From Frigoribacterium endophyticum (GTDB lineage: Bacteria > Actinomycetota > Actinomycetes > Actinomycetales > Microbacteriaceae), in contig NZ_JAAOYV010000004.1 of assembly GCF_011759585.1 (NCBI RefSeq), positions 1 through 64,000 on the forward strand: a stretch of 64,000 nt of DNA. The letters run 5' to 3'. Below, in pieces: positions 46,647 to 55,514 of this stretch (the first letter of the stretch is position 1; the number at the start of each line of letters is the position of its first letter). Made by a program: the position numbers and the translations under genes. The notes under the pieces are model-generated. The model searched no databases and had not been told where the DNA came from. It was given only the letters and a program-made list of their open reading frames with translations.

Positions 46647-48149
46647 ATGACCACCTTCGACTTCCTCAGCCCGGCCACCGCCGCGGCGCAGGTCGCCGGG
46701 TCGCGGCGTGCCTCTCGGTCGTGGTCGCACTGGCTCCGCCTGCTGGTCGGGGTGCTCTCGCGAACCGTCCTCGCCACCGTGGTGGGCCTCCTCCTCTGGG
46801 CCGCCGTCCCCGCCGTGATCGGCTGGACCCCCACGACGGTCATGACCGGCTCGATGGAGCCGCGCATCCACCCCGGTGACATCGTGGTCGCGAAGCCCGT
46901 CGCCGAGTCGGCGATCCGCCAGGGCCAGGTGCTCCTCTTCCAGGACCCCGACCGCGCCGACCACCTCCGCCTGCACCGCTACCTCGACAACGGCGAGGGC
47001 ACCACGATCGTCACCAAGGGCGACGCCAACCCGCAGGCCGACAGCACCCCGGTCGCCCGCGACGCGGTCGTCGGCGTCGGCTACCTGCGCGTGCCGTACC
47101 TCGGCACGCCCTTCGTCTGGGCCCAGGCCGGCCAGACCGGCCACCTGCTCGTCACGGGCAGCCTCCTGATGCTGCTCGTGCTCGGCGCCCGCGCCGACCG
47201 CTACCTGCTCACGGGCCTGGAGGGCCCCGAGGAGTCGCCCCGCACCTCCCGCCGTCCGGTCGCCCTCGCCGGCGGTCGCGTGGCCGCCCGCCGCAGCGTC
47301 CGTCGTGCGGCCCGGCTCCGGGTCGCCGGCAGCACGCTCGCCGTGGTCGGCCTCGTCTCGGGCCTCGCCGTGACCCTCGTCGTCTCGGGCGGCGCCGGCG
47401 CCGCCTTCTCGGCCCAGGTCGCGAACCCGTCGAGCGCCTTCGGCGCCGCGTCGACCTTCGACTGCCTCACCGACGCGTACAACGACCAGACCTCCTTCGG
47501 CTTCTCGTACAACGAGACGTCGGGCACGACCACCACCGACGGCAGCGCCTTCGCCCGCGTCGGCACCCTGAGCTCCGGCGCCTCGTTCGTCGGCGGGTCG
47601 TGCGCGGCGAACTCGAGCCCGTCGCTGCAGCTCGACGGCACCTCGGGCCAGGTCACCACGGCCGTCATGCTCGGCGGGCAGCCCTCGTTCACGGCCGAGA
47701 CCTGGTTCCGCACCACCACGACCCGCGGCGGCGCGCTCGTCGGCTTCTCGTCGGCGCAGACCGGCACCACCACGACCACCGACCGCGCCCTCTACATGAC
47801 GAACACCGGCACCCTCGCGCTCGGCGTCCGCCCCACGACCAGCACGGTGAAGACGACCGTCACCCCCCGCGCCTACAACGACGGCGCCTGGCACCACGTC
47901 GTCGCGACGCTCTCGAGCACCGCCGGCGTCGTCATCTACGTCGACGGCCAGGCCGTCGTCACCGACACCACCTCGAAGACCGCCCAGGCCGCCACGGGCT
48001 ACTGGCGAGTCGGCTACGTGCCGCTGACCGGCCTCGGGTCGGCGCCGACCAGCAGCTGGTTCGCGGGCCAGGTCGACGGCAGCACGATCTACAACAACTC
48101 GGCGCAGACGGCCTCGCAGGTCCAGACGCGGTTCGCGGCCGGGCACTGA
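46647..48149 (+). CDS. SipW-type signal peptidase fused to a LamG surface protein
   Basis: A 500-residue fusion. Residues 33-181 are a SipW/ER-type signal peptidase: a membrane helix, the Ser69 box VMTGSMEPRIHPGDIV, His110 in LRLHRY (His replaces the usual lysine), the GDANPQAD box, and a second helix. Residues 201-260 repeat a complete export signal, a basic stretch followed by a hydrophobic helix, ending GAAFSAQVANPSSAF as in TasA-type substrates. Residues 325-497 form a LamG/concanavalin-like jelly-roll (SFTAETWFRTT, AWHHVVATL, YVDGQ, YWRVGYV). The enzyme and its probable substrate are one polypeptide. In the second locus the equivalent proteins are separate. Confidence 0.85.
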   Translation: MTTFDFLSPATAAAQVAGSRRASRSWSHWLRLLVGVLSRTVLATVVGLLLWAAVPAVIGWTPTTVMTGSMEPRIHPGDIVVAKPVAESAIRQGQVLLFQDPDRADHLRLHRYLDNGEGTTIVTKGDANPQADSTPVARDAVVGVGYLRVPYLGTPFVWAQAGQTGHLLVTGSLLMLLVLGARADRYLLTGLEGPEESPRTSRRPVALAGGRVAARRSVRRAARLRVAGSTLAVVGLVSGLAVTLVVSGGAGAAFSAQVANPSSAFGAASTFDCLTDAYNDQTSFGFSYNETSGTTTTDGSAFARVGTLSSGASFVGGSCAANSSPSLQLDGTSGQVTTAVMLGGQPSFTAETWFRTTTTRGGALVGFSSAQTGTTTTTDRALYMTNTGTLALGVRPTTSTVKTTVTPRAYNDGAWHHVVATLSSTAGVVIYVDGQAVVTDTTSKTAQAATGYWRVGYVPLTGLGSAPTSSWFAGQVDGSTIYNNSAQTASQVQTRFAAGH

Positions 48150-48219
48150 CGCACCGCGCCTCCTCGGGGGCTCGACCCGCGCCTCCTCGGGGCGGCCCCC
48201 GCTCTGGGAGACTGGCCGG

Positions 48220-49203
48220 ATGCCCCTCCAGATCAACGACGTCTACGTCGACGGCCGCCTGCACGCCTCGCACGACACGCTCGACGAGACGTACGCGGCC
48301 CTCGCCGAGACCGGCGGCACCGCGTGGGTCGTGCTCAGCGAGCCCGACGCCGCCGAGCTGGCCTCGCTGCAGCGGCGCTTCGACCTGCACGAGCTCGCCG
48401 TCGAGGACGCCGGCTCGGGCCACCAGCGCGCCAAGCTCGAGCGGTACGGCACCACGCTCTTCGTCGTCGTGCGGCCCGCGGTCTACCTCGACGACGAGGA
48501 GACCGTGGCGTTCGGCGAGATCCACGGCTTCGTCGGGCCCGACTTCTTCATCGGCATCAACCACGTCTCGCACATCGACGCCCGGCACGTCGCCCGCAGC
48601 GTCTCGCGGCTGCGCACCAAGCCCGACCTGCTCGGGGCCGGGCCGCAGGCGATGCTCTGGGCCCTGCTCGACGCGGTCGTCGACGCCTACAAGCCGGTCA
48701 TCGACGGCCTCGAGAACGACATCGACGAGATCGAGCAGCAGCTGTTCTCCGGCGCGCCCGGCGTCGCGCGGCGCATCTACGAGCTGTTCGGCGAGGTCAG
48801 CGACTTCCAGAAGGCGTCGCGGCCGCTGATCGCGATGCTCGACGGGCTGCTGCGCGGCGGCGAGAAGTACGGGCTCGGCACCGAGCTCGAGCGGCGGCTG
48901 CGCGACGTGCAGGACCACGTCATCCGCGTCGTCGACCGGGCCGACACCTTCCGCGCCGTGCTGCAGAACGCGCTCGCGCTGAACGCCACGCTCGTCGCCC
49001 AGGACCAGAACGAGGTCACCAAGCGCATCTCGGCCTGGGCCGCCATCCTCTTCGCGCCGACCCTCGTCGGCGCGATCTACGGCATGAACTTCGACGTCAT
49101 GCCCGAGCTGCACTGGGCGCTCGGCTACCCGTTCGCGCTCGGGCTGATGGCCGCGATCGGCGGCGGGCTCTGGGGGGCGTTCCGGCTCAAGCGCTGGTTG
49201 TAG
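48220..49203 (+). CDS. corA: CorA-family magnesium/cobalt transporter
   Basis: A 327-residue divalent-cation channel with a large cytoplasmic domain and two C-terminal helices. The invariant GMN motif is present (YGMNF) in [26 protein letters not shown]. The ATG at 48220 follows a GAGACT box (48208-48213) by 6 nt, so it is probably leaderless. A second CorA is encoded at 62620 with an extra segment in its stalk. Confidence 0.93.
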   Translation: MPLQINDVYVDGRLHASHDTLDETYAALAETGGTAWVVLSEPDAAELASLQRRFDLHELAVEDAGSGHQRAKLERYGTTLFVVVRPAVYLDDEETVAFGEIHGFVGPDFFIGINHVSHIDARHVARSVSRLRTKPDLLGAGPQAMLWALLDAVVDAYKPVIDGLENDIDEIEQQLFSGAPGVARRIYELFGEVSDFQKASRPLIAMLDGLLRGGEKYGLGTELERRLRDVQDHVIRVVDRADTFRAVLQNALALNATLVAQDQNEVTKRISAWAAILFAPTLVGAIYGMNFDVMPELHWALGYPFALGLMAAIGGGLWGAFRLKRWL

Positions 49204-49241
49204 GAGGCGCGGGGCCGGGCGCGCGGGGGCGCCCGCGGGCC

Positions 49242-49300
49242 TCGAGGTGCCCCGTTCTGGGTGCTCGGCGCGCGTGAGGGCCCGGAACGGGTCACCTCGA
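49242..49300. repeat. Long imperfect palindrome after corA
   Basis: Arms of 20 bp, TCGAGGTGCCCCGTTCTGGG (49242-49261) and 49281-49300, pair at 18 of 20 positions around a 19-nt loop. It lies between the convergent corA and hypothetical genes and is flanked by GGAGGCGCGGGGCC motifs at 49203 and 49310. Confidence 0.8.
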
Positions 49301-49327
49301 TGAACGGGGGAGGCGCGGGGCCGCGCG

Positions 49328-49981
49328 TCAGCGCTGGTAGAGGCGCTTCGCGCCGAGCACGTGGGCGTCGGCGGTCTCGGGGCGGAGCGCGGTAGCGACG
49401 GCCTCGTCGCGGTCGAGGTGACCGGGGAAGTTGATGCGCGTGAAGCGGCCCTTGGGGTCGTCGGGCGAGACGGGCAGCACGATCGACGTGCGGCGGAGCG
49501 CCTCGGCGAGCACGAGGCGGTGCTCGTCGGTGAGGGTCGCTCCGCGACGGTCGCGCAGGAAGGCCTCGACGCGCGCCTTCCCGCCGGCCGACAGGCGCAG
49601 GGTGACGACCGGCTCGCGTCGTCGCTGGGGAAGGACGCCGATCTGGGCGGCGTCCACCGACGCGAGCTCGACCGAGCGTGACCCGGCGCGGAGCTCGCCC
49701 GTGCCCAGGGATACCGCGGCCAGCGGCCAGCGGCGGGTGCGCGCGACCCAGGCGACCGCCACGGTGACGACGACCAGGGCGAGGGCCGTGCCGATCGTGA
49801 CGACGACCGGCACGCCGTCGGCGGCGAAGGTGGCCGCGACGTTGACCAGGTGCAGGCTGATCAGGGCGATGAAGAACGGCTGCGCTCCGACGCCCCAGAC
49901 GCTGCGCCAGTCGCGCGTGCCGATCACGACCCAGCCCTGGGGCAGGGCGGCGGCGGCAGCGGTGTCGCCGGGGTCGGCCAC
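49328..49981 (-). CDS. Hypothetical membrane protein with two helices
   Basis: A 217-residue protein with two hydrophobic segments near residues 30-50 and 59-82, then a PH-like soluble part (RWPLAAVSLGTGELRAGSRSVELASVDAAQIGVL). No family was recognised with certainty. The GTG at 49981 lies one base after the stop codon of the B3/4-domain gene, so the two are co-transcribed. Confidence 0.6.
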   Translation of the reverse strand: MADPGDTAAAAALPQGWVVIGTRDWRSVWGVGAQPFFIALISLHLVNVAATFAADGVPVVVTIGTALALVVVTVAVAWVARTRRWPLAAVSLGTGELRAGSRSVELASVDAAQIGVLPQRRREPVVTLRLSAGGKARVEAFLRDRRGATLTDEHRLVLAEALRRTSIVLPVSPDDPKGRFTRINFPGHLDRDEAVATALRPETADAHVLGAKRLYQR

Positions 49982-49982
49982 G

Positions 49983-50699
49983 TCAGTCGGCTCGGATGAC
50001 GCGGCGGGCCGTGCGGACGTCGGGGCCGAGCCGGGTCAGGTGCTGCTCCAGGTCGGCGACCGCCGCCTCCAGCTGGTCGTCGGTGAGCGGGTCGAGCGCG
50101 TCGAGGACGAACAGGGCCGACGTGGTGTCGTCGCGGAGCGCGGTGCGCGGGCCCTGTCGCCAGTTCCAGCGGCGGCAGGTGACGCCCTCGTCGTCGCACC
50201 AGACGACCTCGCCGGCGTCGGGGTGCTCGGTCACGGGCTCGCCGCCCGCGCTCGTCTCGAACGCCTCGTCGCCGACGGCGCGGACGAGGCGGGGCGCCCC
50301 GACGTAGCGCGAGAGGTCCTCGCCGCCGAGCGGGATCGCGTGCGAGACCGAGACGGCGTTGTAGAGGTCGGTGAGGCGGTTGACCCGCGGCAGGCCGGAC
50401 TCCGCGCGGCGGATGAGCGCCTCGGCGCTGTTGCGCGTGCGCTGCGGCTTGGCGCCGAACGCCCGGTACGCGTCGCGCCAGGCAGCGACGTGCGGCAGCT
50501 CGTCGACGGGCGCCTCCGTCAGGGCCGCGGCGGCCGCCCGCTCGGCGGCCTGCAGCAGCGCCTCGCTCTCGTCGTCGCTCGGGCCGGGCACGATGCCGTC
50601 GACGGCCACGAGCGAGGCGCGGTAGTCGGGCCGGAGCGCGAAGACGGCGGGGTCGACGGAGGCGGCGGCGAGCAGGCCGGGGAGGTCGCGGTCGGTCAT
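49983..50699 (-). CDS. B3/4-domain protein
   Basis: A 238-residue protein with the B3/B4 fold found in the beta subunit of phenylalanyl-tRNA synthetase but here as a stand-alone protein. The segments KPQRTRNSAEALIRRAESGLPRVNRLTDLYNAVSVSHAIPLGGEDL and WRQGPRTALRDDTTSALFVLDAL are typical. Role unknown; some relatives are thought to bind or edit aminoacyl-tRNA. A CAAGCT box (50706-50711) ends 6 nt before the ATG, suggesting a leaderless mRNA. Confidence 0.85.
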   Translation of the reverse strand: MTDRDLPGLLAAASVDPAVFALRPDYRASLVAVDGIVPGPSDDESEALLQAAERAAAAALTEAPVDELPHVAAWRDAYRAFGAKPQRTRNSAEALIRRAESGLPRVNRLTDLYNAVSVSHAIPLGGEDLSRYVGAPRLVRAVGDEAFETSAGGEPVTEHPDAGEVVWCDDEGVTCRRWNWRQGPRTALRDDTTSALFVLDALDPLTDDQLEAAVADLEQHLTRLGPDVRTARRVIRAD

Positions 50700-50788
50700 G
50701 GGCCCAGCTTGCCACGGGGCGCACGAGGTTCTCTCGGGTCGGTACCCTGGCGACGTCGCAGGGTGCGACGCGAGCAGGGGGGAACGAC

Positions 50789-51589
50789 ATGAGCGACGAC
50801 GGACGGAACGGCCAGGGCGGGCAGGGTCAGGGTCAGGGCGGCGAGCAGGGGCAGCAGCCCGGGGAGGCGCCGCGCTGGCCGTACGGATCGCCGCCCGCGG
50901 AGGGCCAGCCGCGACTGAGCCCCCAGGCGCCGTCGGGGCAGCACCCGTACGGCGAGCAGTCGCCGTCCGGGCAGCAGCAGCCCTACGGCCAGCAGTCCTC
51001 CGGGCAGCAGCCGTACGGGCAGCAGCCGTACGGCCAGCAGCCGTACGGCCAGCAGCCCGCTGCCGCGGTCGCTCCGCCCCAGCCGCTCTACGGCACCCCC
51101 GTCCCGCTGGCCGCCGACGGCACGGTGCCGCTCTGGGCGCCCCTCTACGGCGCGGGGCCGGTCGAGTCGATCAAGCGCTTCTTCCAGAAGTACGCGACGT
51201 TCTCGGGGCGGGCGAGCCGCAGCGAGTACTGGTGGGCCGTGCTGGTCAACACCGTCGTCTTCATCGTCCTCGGCATCGGCGGCGGCATCGCCGGCGCAGC
51301 GGGCGCCACGACCGCGGTCGACGGCACCTCGCAGCCGGGCCCCGGCTTCTACCCGTTCGGCATCGTCCTGGCACTGGTCGCGTTCGGCACGATCATCCCG
51401 TGGCTCTCGATCGGCGTCCGTCGCCTGCACGACGTCGACCTCAGCGGCTGGCTGATCCTGCTGAACCTCGTGCCGTACCTCGGCGGCTTCGTGATCTTCA
51501 TCCTGTCGGTGCTCGGGCCGAAGCCGGGCGGGGCGCGCTTCGACGTGCCCGCTCCCCAGGAGGCCGCACCGCGCCTCCCGCAGGCCTGA
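50789..51589 (+). CDS. DUF805 membrane protein with Gln/Tyr-rich head
   Basis: A 266-residue protein. Residues 1-95 are disordered and Gln/Gly/Pro/Tyr-rich with tandem GQQPYGQQPYGQQPYGQQP. Residues 125-250 are the DUF805 domain: FFQKYATFSGRASRSEYWWAVL starts helix 1, followed by GVRRLHDVDLSGW, the family hallmark. Several membrane helices follow. Role unknown. The poly-GQQPY stretch is encoded by near-identical 15-bp repeats, which could vary in number. AGGGGGG lies upstream of the ATG. Confidence 0.88.
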   Translation: MSDDGRNGQGGQGQGQGGEQGQQPGEAPRWPYGSPPAEGQPRLSPQAPSGQHPYGEQSPSGQQQPYGQQSSGQQPYGQQPYGQQPYGQQPAAAVAPPQPLYGTPVPLAADGTVPLWAPLYGAGPVESIKRFFQKYATFSGRASRSEYWWAVLVNTVVFIVLGIGGGIAGAAGATTAVDGTSQPGPGFYPFGIVLALVAFGTIIPWLSIGVRRLHDVDLSGWLILLNLVPYLGGFVIFILSVLGPKPGGARFDVPAPQEAAPRLPQA

Positions 51590-51599
51590 CCCGTCGCCG

Positions 51600-51645
51600 A
51601 GGCGCCCGGGAGCGCGCTGACGACGGCGCGCTCCCGGGGGCCTCG
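51600..51645. terminator. Bidirectional terminator between DUF805 and alpha-galactosidase genes
   Basis: A long GC stem has the arms CCCGGGAGCGCGC (51606-51618) and GCGCGCTCCCGGG (51627-51639), extended by GAGG/CCTC. It lies between convergent genes. Confidence 0.75.
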
Positions 51646-51671
51646 GCGTGCCCCGGGGCCCGGGCGGTGCC

Positions 51672-53969
51672 CTAGAGCGCGACCGCCTCGATCAGCACGA
51701 GCTGCTCGGGGAAGAGGACGGGCGCCTGCACGCCGCTGAGCCGCAGGGCCCGGCCGCTCAGCACGACGCCGTCGAGGGCCCAGGCGAGCGGCGACTGGCC
51801 GGGCCCGGCGAGCGGGGCCGTCGGGGCCGCGAGGGCCACGCGGTAGTCGCGCTCGTCGTCGAGGCCGGGCAGCGTGACCGGTCCGGGCGGGTAGCTCGCG
51901 CTGGTGGCGACCTGGGTGAACGTGTAGAGCGCGCGGCCGAGGTCGGCCGCGACGACGCCGCGGAGGTCCATGCCCGCGTCGGGCAGGTCGGCGTGCACGA
52001 CGGCCCCGGTGTGCAGCAGGTCGCGGTGGGCCTTGTGCACGGCGATCCACGCGGACAGCTCGTCGAGGGTCGCGTCGTCGACGTCGGGCGAGCTGATGTC
52101 CCACTCGACGCCGAAGTGGCCGGGCAGGGCGACGCCGGCGCGGAACGACAGGTCGTGGCGACGGCCGGTCGAGTGCGACCGGGGGCCGCTGACGTGCGCG
52201 CCCATCAGCTCGACCGGCACGAGCAGGCCGGTGTGCTTCTGGTTCACGAGGCGCTCGACGGGGTCGATGCAGTCGCTCGTCCAGATGCGGTCGGTGTGGT
52301 CGAGGACGCCGAGGTCGACGCGGGCCCCGCCGGAGGCGCAGCTCTCGATCTCGAGGCCGGGGTGCCGCGTGCGCAGCGCGTCGAGCAGGCGGTAGAGGGC
52401 CACGACGTTCTCGTGGACCGCCGGCCGCGCGGGCGAGCCGGCCCCCGCCTCCAGCAGGTCGCGGTTGTGGTCCCACTTCAGGTAGGCGACGTCGTGGTCG
52501 CTCACCAGCGCGTCGAGCTGGCCGAGGACGTGGTCGAACGCGTGGGGGTTCGACAGGTCGAGCACCTGCTGCTGGCGCGCGACGGCGGGCAGGCGGCCCT
52601 CGCCGGGCCCGAGGATCCAGTCGGGGTGCGCCCGGGCGAGCTCGCTGTCGGGGCTGACCATCTCGGGCTCGACCCAGATGCCGAACTGCATGCCGAGGCC
52701 GGTGACGTGCTCGATCAGCGGCGCCAGGCCGTCGGGCCACACCGTCTCGTCGACCCACCAGTCGCCGAGCGACGTCGTGTCGTCACGACGGCCGTGGAAC
52801 CAGCCGTCGTCGAGCACGAAGCGCTCGATGCCGACGCGGGCCCCGGCGTCGGCCAGGGCGGTGAGCCGGGCGAGGTCGTGGTCGAAGTAGACGGCCTCCC
52901 ACGTGTTGAGGGTCACCGGGCGCGGCGTCGACGGGTGGTCGGGGCGGGCACGGAGGAGGCGGTGGAAGCGCGACGAGAGCTGCGTCAGTCCGTCGCCCCA
53001 CGAGCCGATCGACCACGGCGTCTCGTAGCTCTCGCCCGGCCCGAGGCGGACCTCGCCGGGAGCGAGCAGCTCGGCGAGACGGGTGTGCGTCGCGCCCGTG
53101 ACGATGCGCTCGACGCTGACGCGGTGGTTGCCGCTCCAGGCGAGGTGGGCGGCGTGGACGAGCCCGCGCTCGAACGCGAAGCCGGGCGTGCCGGTCGCGA
53201 CGAGCAGGGTCGCGTCGGCGCCGGGGCGGCCCCGGCGGCTCTCGCGGTCGTACCGGCCGACCGTGAGGGCGTGGCGCTGGGGCGTGCGCTCGCGGAGGTG
53301 GCGGCCCGTCGTGTCGAGCACCTCGCCCGCGGTGTGCGGCAGGGGGAAGCTGGCGGCGAGCTCGCCGAGCTCGTAGGTCGGGGCGGTGTCGAGGGCGGCG
53401 GCGGCCGAGGCGTCGAGGTCGAGGGCGTCGGTCGAGCCGGCCGCGGTGTTGGTGAGGCGGAGGCGCTGGTGCAGCAGGCCGTGCACGTCGAGCCGCAGGG
53501 TGACGACGAGGCGCAGCTCGGCGGCGGGGTCGTCGGCGGTGACGGTGACGGTGGTGCCGGGGGAGCCCGCGATGCCGGGGGCGGCGGCGGGGGTGCCGGC
53601 GAAGCCGTTGCTCGCGGTGGTGCCGGTTCCGCCGGTCGTGCCGGTCTCGGCCACGTGGAGGTCGGTCACCCTGAAGGCGGGCGAGAAGGAGGCGCCGGCA
53701 CGGCTGCCGAGGAGCCCGGGCGTGCCCTGCCAACCGTCGGACTCGAGGGGCAGGAGGGTGAGGCGGGCGGGCTCGTCGATCGCGCCCGAGGTGCGCTGGG
53801 GGCGGGAGGCGAGCACGAGGCCGGCCAGGGCGGCGTCGCTCAGCTCGCCGAGGTCGGGGCCCCAGTGGACGATGCTCGGCAGGCCGGCGCCCGAGGTGTC
53901 GAGCACGAGGCTCGTGCCTCCCCGGCGGACGTGGAGCTCGGGCGGGAGGGCATCGGTGCGGCGCTGCAT
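51672..53969 (-). CDS. GH36 alpha-galactosidase
   Basis: A 765-residue glycoside hydrolase that removes terminal alpha-galactose. An N-terminal beta-supersandwich is followed by a TIM barrel. The catalytic nucleophile Asp is in YLKWDHNR and the acid/base Asp in IWTSDCIDP, with ERFVLDDGWFHGRRDD and IESCASGGARVDLG also conserved. It has no signal peptide, so it is cytoplasmic and must rely on an importer encoded elsewhere. A TAGAAC box (53976-53981) ends 6 nt before the ATG. It is divergent from a ROK-family regulator, its likely controller. Confidence 0.94.
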   Translation of the reverse strand: MQRRTDALPPELHVRRGGTSLVLDTSGAGLPSIVHWGPDLGELSDAALAGLVLASRPQRTSGAIDEPARLTLLPLESDGWQGTPGLLGSRAGASFSPAFRVTDLHVAETGTTGGTGTTASNGFAGTPAAAPGIAGSPGTTVTVTADDPAAELRLVVTLRLDVHGLLHQRLRLTNTAAGSTDALDLDASAAAALDTAPTYELGELAASFPLPHTAGEVLDTTGRHLRERTPQRHALTVGRYDRESRRGRPGADATLLVATGTPGFAFERGLVHAAHLAWSGNHRVSVERIVTGATHTRLAELLAPGEVRLGPGESYETPWSIGSWGDGLTQLSSRFHRLLRARPDHPSTPRPVTLNTWEAVYFDHDLARLTALADAGARVGIERFVLDDGWFHGRRDDTTSLGDWWVDETVWPDGLAPLIEHVTGLGMQFGIWVEPEMVSPDSELARAHPDWILGPGEGRLPAVARQQQVLDLSNPHAFDHVLGQLDALVSDHDVAYLKWDHNRDLLEAGAGSPARPAVHENVVALYRLLDALRTRHPGLEIESCASGGARVDLGVLDHTDRIWTSDCIDPVERLVNQKHTGLLVPVELMGAHVSGPRSHSTGRRHDLSFRAGVALPGHFGVEWDISSPDVDDATLDELSAWIAVHKAHRDLLHTGAVVHADLPDAGMDLRGVVAADLGRALYTFTQVATSASYPPGPVTLPGLDDERDYRVALAAPTAPLAGPGQSPLAWALDGVVLSGRALRLSGVQAPVLFPEQLVLIEAVAL

Positions 53970-54126
53970 GGGTTAGTTCTATGACGGAAGGAATAGGGGT
54001 GTCAAGTCGACCTCGGGGCCCTCTCCGCGCCTCCTTTCGGTCCACAGCGGAAGATATGCTCGGCGGACCGCAGACCCGCGGCCTCCGTGGGCCTGCCCAC
54101 GGCCGCGACGACGCAGGAGGGTGCCC

Positions 54127-55305
54127 ATGCCGACGACGGAGCCTGCGCTGAGCGAGTCCGGCCGCGAGCTGGTGCGTGAGGTGCTCATCCACGGGCCGAT
54201 CGCGCGGGCGGAGCTCGGGCGTCGGCTGGGGCTGTCGCCCGCGAGCCTGACGCGGCTGAGCAAGCCCTTCCTCGACAGCGGGCTGTTCGTCGAGGGGGCC
54301 GTCGAGTTCGCCGGAGCCGTCGGCAGGCCCGCGAAGCCGCTCGACGTGCAGGCCGACCTGCAGCGCTTCGTCGGCGTCAAGCTCACCGGCGACCAGGCGT
54401 TCGGCGTGCTGACCGACCTGCGCGCGAAGGCGCTCGGCGAGCACGTCGCCGACCTGGCGGGTCGGTCGCCGGAGGAGGTGGTGGAGGCGCTGGTCGCGGT
54501 GGTGCGGGAGCTCACGGCGAGCTCGCACGGCGGCGGCGTCGCCGGCCTCGAGGGCCTCGCGGGCGTCGGGGTGAGCATCGGCGGCAAGGTGACAGGGCAG
54601 CGGACGGTGCTGCGGGCGACGTTCCTCGCGTGGCGGGAGGTCGACCTGGGCGGGATGCTCGCGGAGCGGCTCGGGGTGCCGGTCGTCGTGGAGAACGACG
54701 TCGTGGCGCTGACCGAGGCGGAGCGCTGGTTCGGCCTCGGTCGCGGCGTGGACGACTTCGCGGTGGTGACGGTCGGGGCCGGCGTCGGCTACGGGCTGGT
54801 GGTCCACGGGCGGCAGGTCATCACGCCCGACACGGGCCTCGGCCTCGGCGGGCACGTCCCCCTCGACCCGACCGGGCCGATCTGCGTCGACGGCCACCGT
54901 GGCTGCTCGACGGCGATGCTGTCGACGACGAGCATGTGCGCCTCGGCCGCGGTGGGCCTCGGTCGCCGCGTCGCCTACGACGAGCTGCTGGCGCTCGCCG
55001 CCTCGGGCGACCCGGTCGCCGTGCAGGTCGTCGGCACGGCCGGCCGCTCGCTCGGCCGGATGGTCGCGGCGGTCGCGAACCTCACGATGGTCGGCACCGT
55101 GGTGCTGTCGGGCGAGGGCGTCGGCCTCGTCGACGTGCCCGTCGCCGCGACGGAGCTGCGCGCGGGCATCGCCGCCGACCGCGACCCCGACGCGTCGGAG
55201 GTGCGGGTGCTGACCGGCGCAGCGGACTTCGGGGCGTGGGCACGCGGGGCGGCGGCGGTGGCGGTGCAGGCGCGCATCGGGGCGCTCGGGGCGCTCGGGG
55301 CTTGA
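54127..55305 (+). CDS. ROK-family transcriptional regulator
   Basis: A 392-residue regulator (NagC/XylR type): a winged helix at residues 8-62 (RAELGRRLGLSPASLTRLSKPFLDSGL) and a ROK sugar-kinase-like domain (VVVENDVVALTEAERWFGLG, VGAGVGYGLVVHG). The zinc motif CxCGxxGC is degenerate, reading CVDGHRGC. AGGAGG lies 7 nt before ATG 54127, which decides the start over GTG 54121. A TATGCT box lies near 54054. It is divergent from the alpha-galactosidase gene, so it probably regulates it in response to galactosides. Confidence 0.9.
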   Translation: MPTTEPALSESGRELVREVLIHGPIARAELGRRLGLSPASLTRLSKPFLDSGLFVEGAVEFAGAVGRPAKPLDVQADLQRFVGVKLTGDQAFGVLTDLRAKALGEHVADLAGRSPEEVVEALVAVVRELTASSHGGGVAGLEGLAGVGVSIGGKVTGQRTVLRATFLAWREVDLGGMLAERLGVPVVVENDVVALTEAERWFGLGRGVDDFAVVTVGAGVGYGLVVHGRQVITPDTGLGLGGHVPLDPTGPICVDGHRGCSTAMLSTTSMCASAAVGLGRRVAYDELLALAASGDPVAVQVVGTAGRSLGRMVAAVANLTMVGTVVLSGEGVGLVDVPVAATELRAGIAADRDPDASEVRVLTGAADFGAWARGAAAVAVQARIGALGALGA

Positions 55306-55348
55306 GTGGCGTGAAGCCCGTGGGCTGGGTCGGCCACGGTCGGTGCGG

Positions 55349-55405
55349 TCAGTTGCCGAATTGAGGGGTCCAGCGGGCTGCTGAGCCCCTCAAATCGGCA
55401 ACTGA
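55349..55405. repeat. 20-bp-arm palindrome after the ROK gene
   Basis: The arm TCAGTTGCCGAATTGAGGGG (55349-55368) pairs with 55386-55405 at 19 of 20 positions around a 17-nt loop. It may act as a terminator for the ROK gene, but the stem is AT-richer than other terminators here. Confidence 0.85.
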
Positions 55406-55444
55406 GGTGCGCGGGTGCAGCGTTGGTGCGGGGCGGGGGCGACG

Positions 55445-55497
55445 AGGTGCCTCGAGCTGGGGCTCGGCGGGTGCCGAGGGGCCAGATCGAGGCACCT
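55445..55497. repeat. 16-bp-arm palindrome, next to the previous one
   Basis: The arm AGGTGCCTCGAGCTGG (55445-55460) pairs with CCAGATCGAGGCACCT (55482-55497) with one mismatch. It lies 18 bp past the stop of the convergent gene at 55515 and may end that gene. Confidence 0.8.
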
Positions 55498-55514
55498 GGA
55501 CCAGGGGAGGCGCG

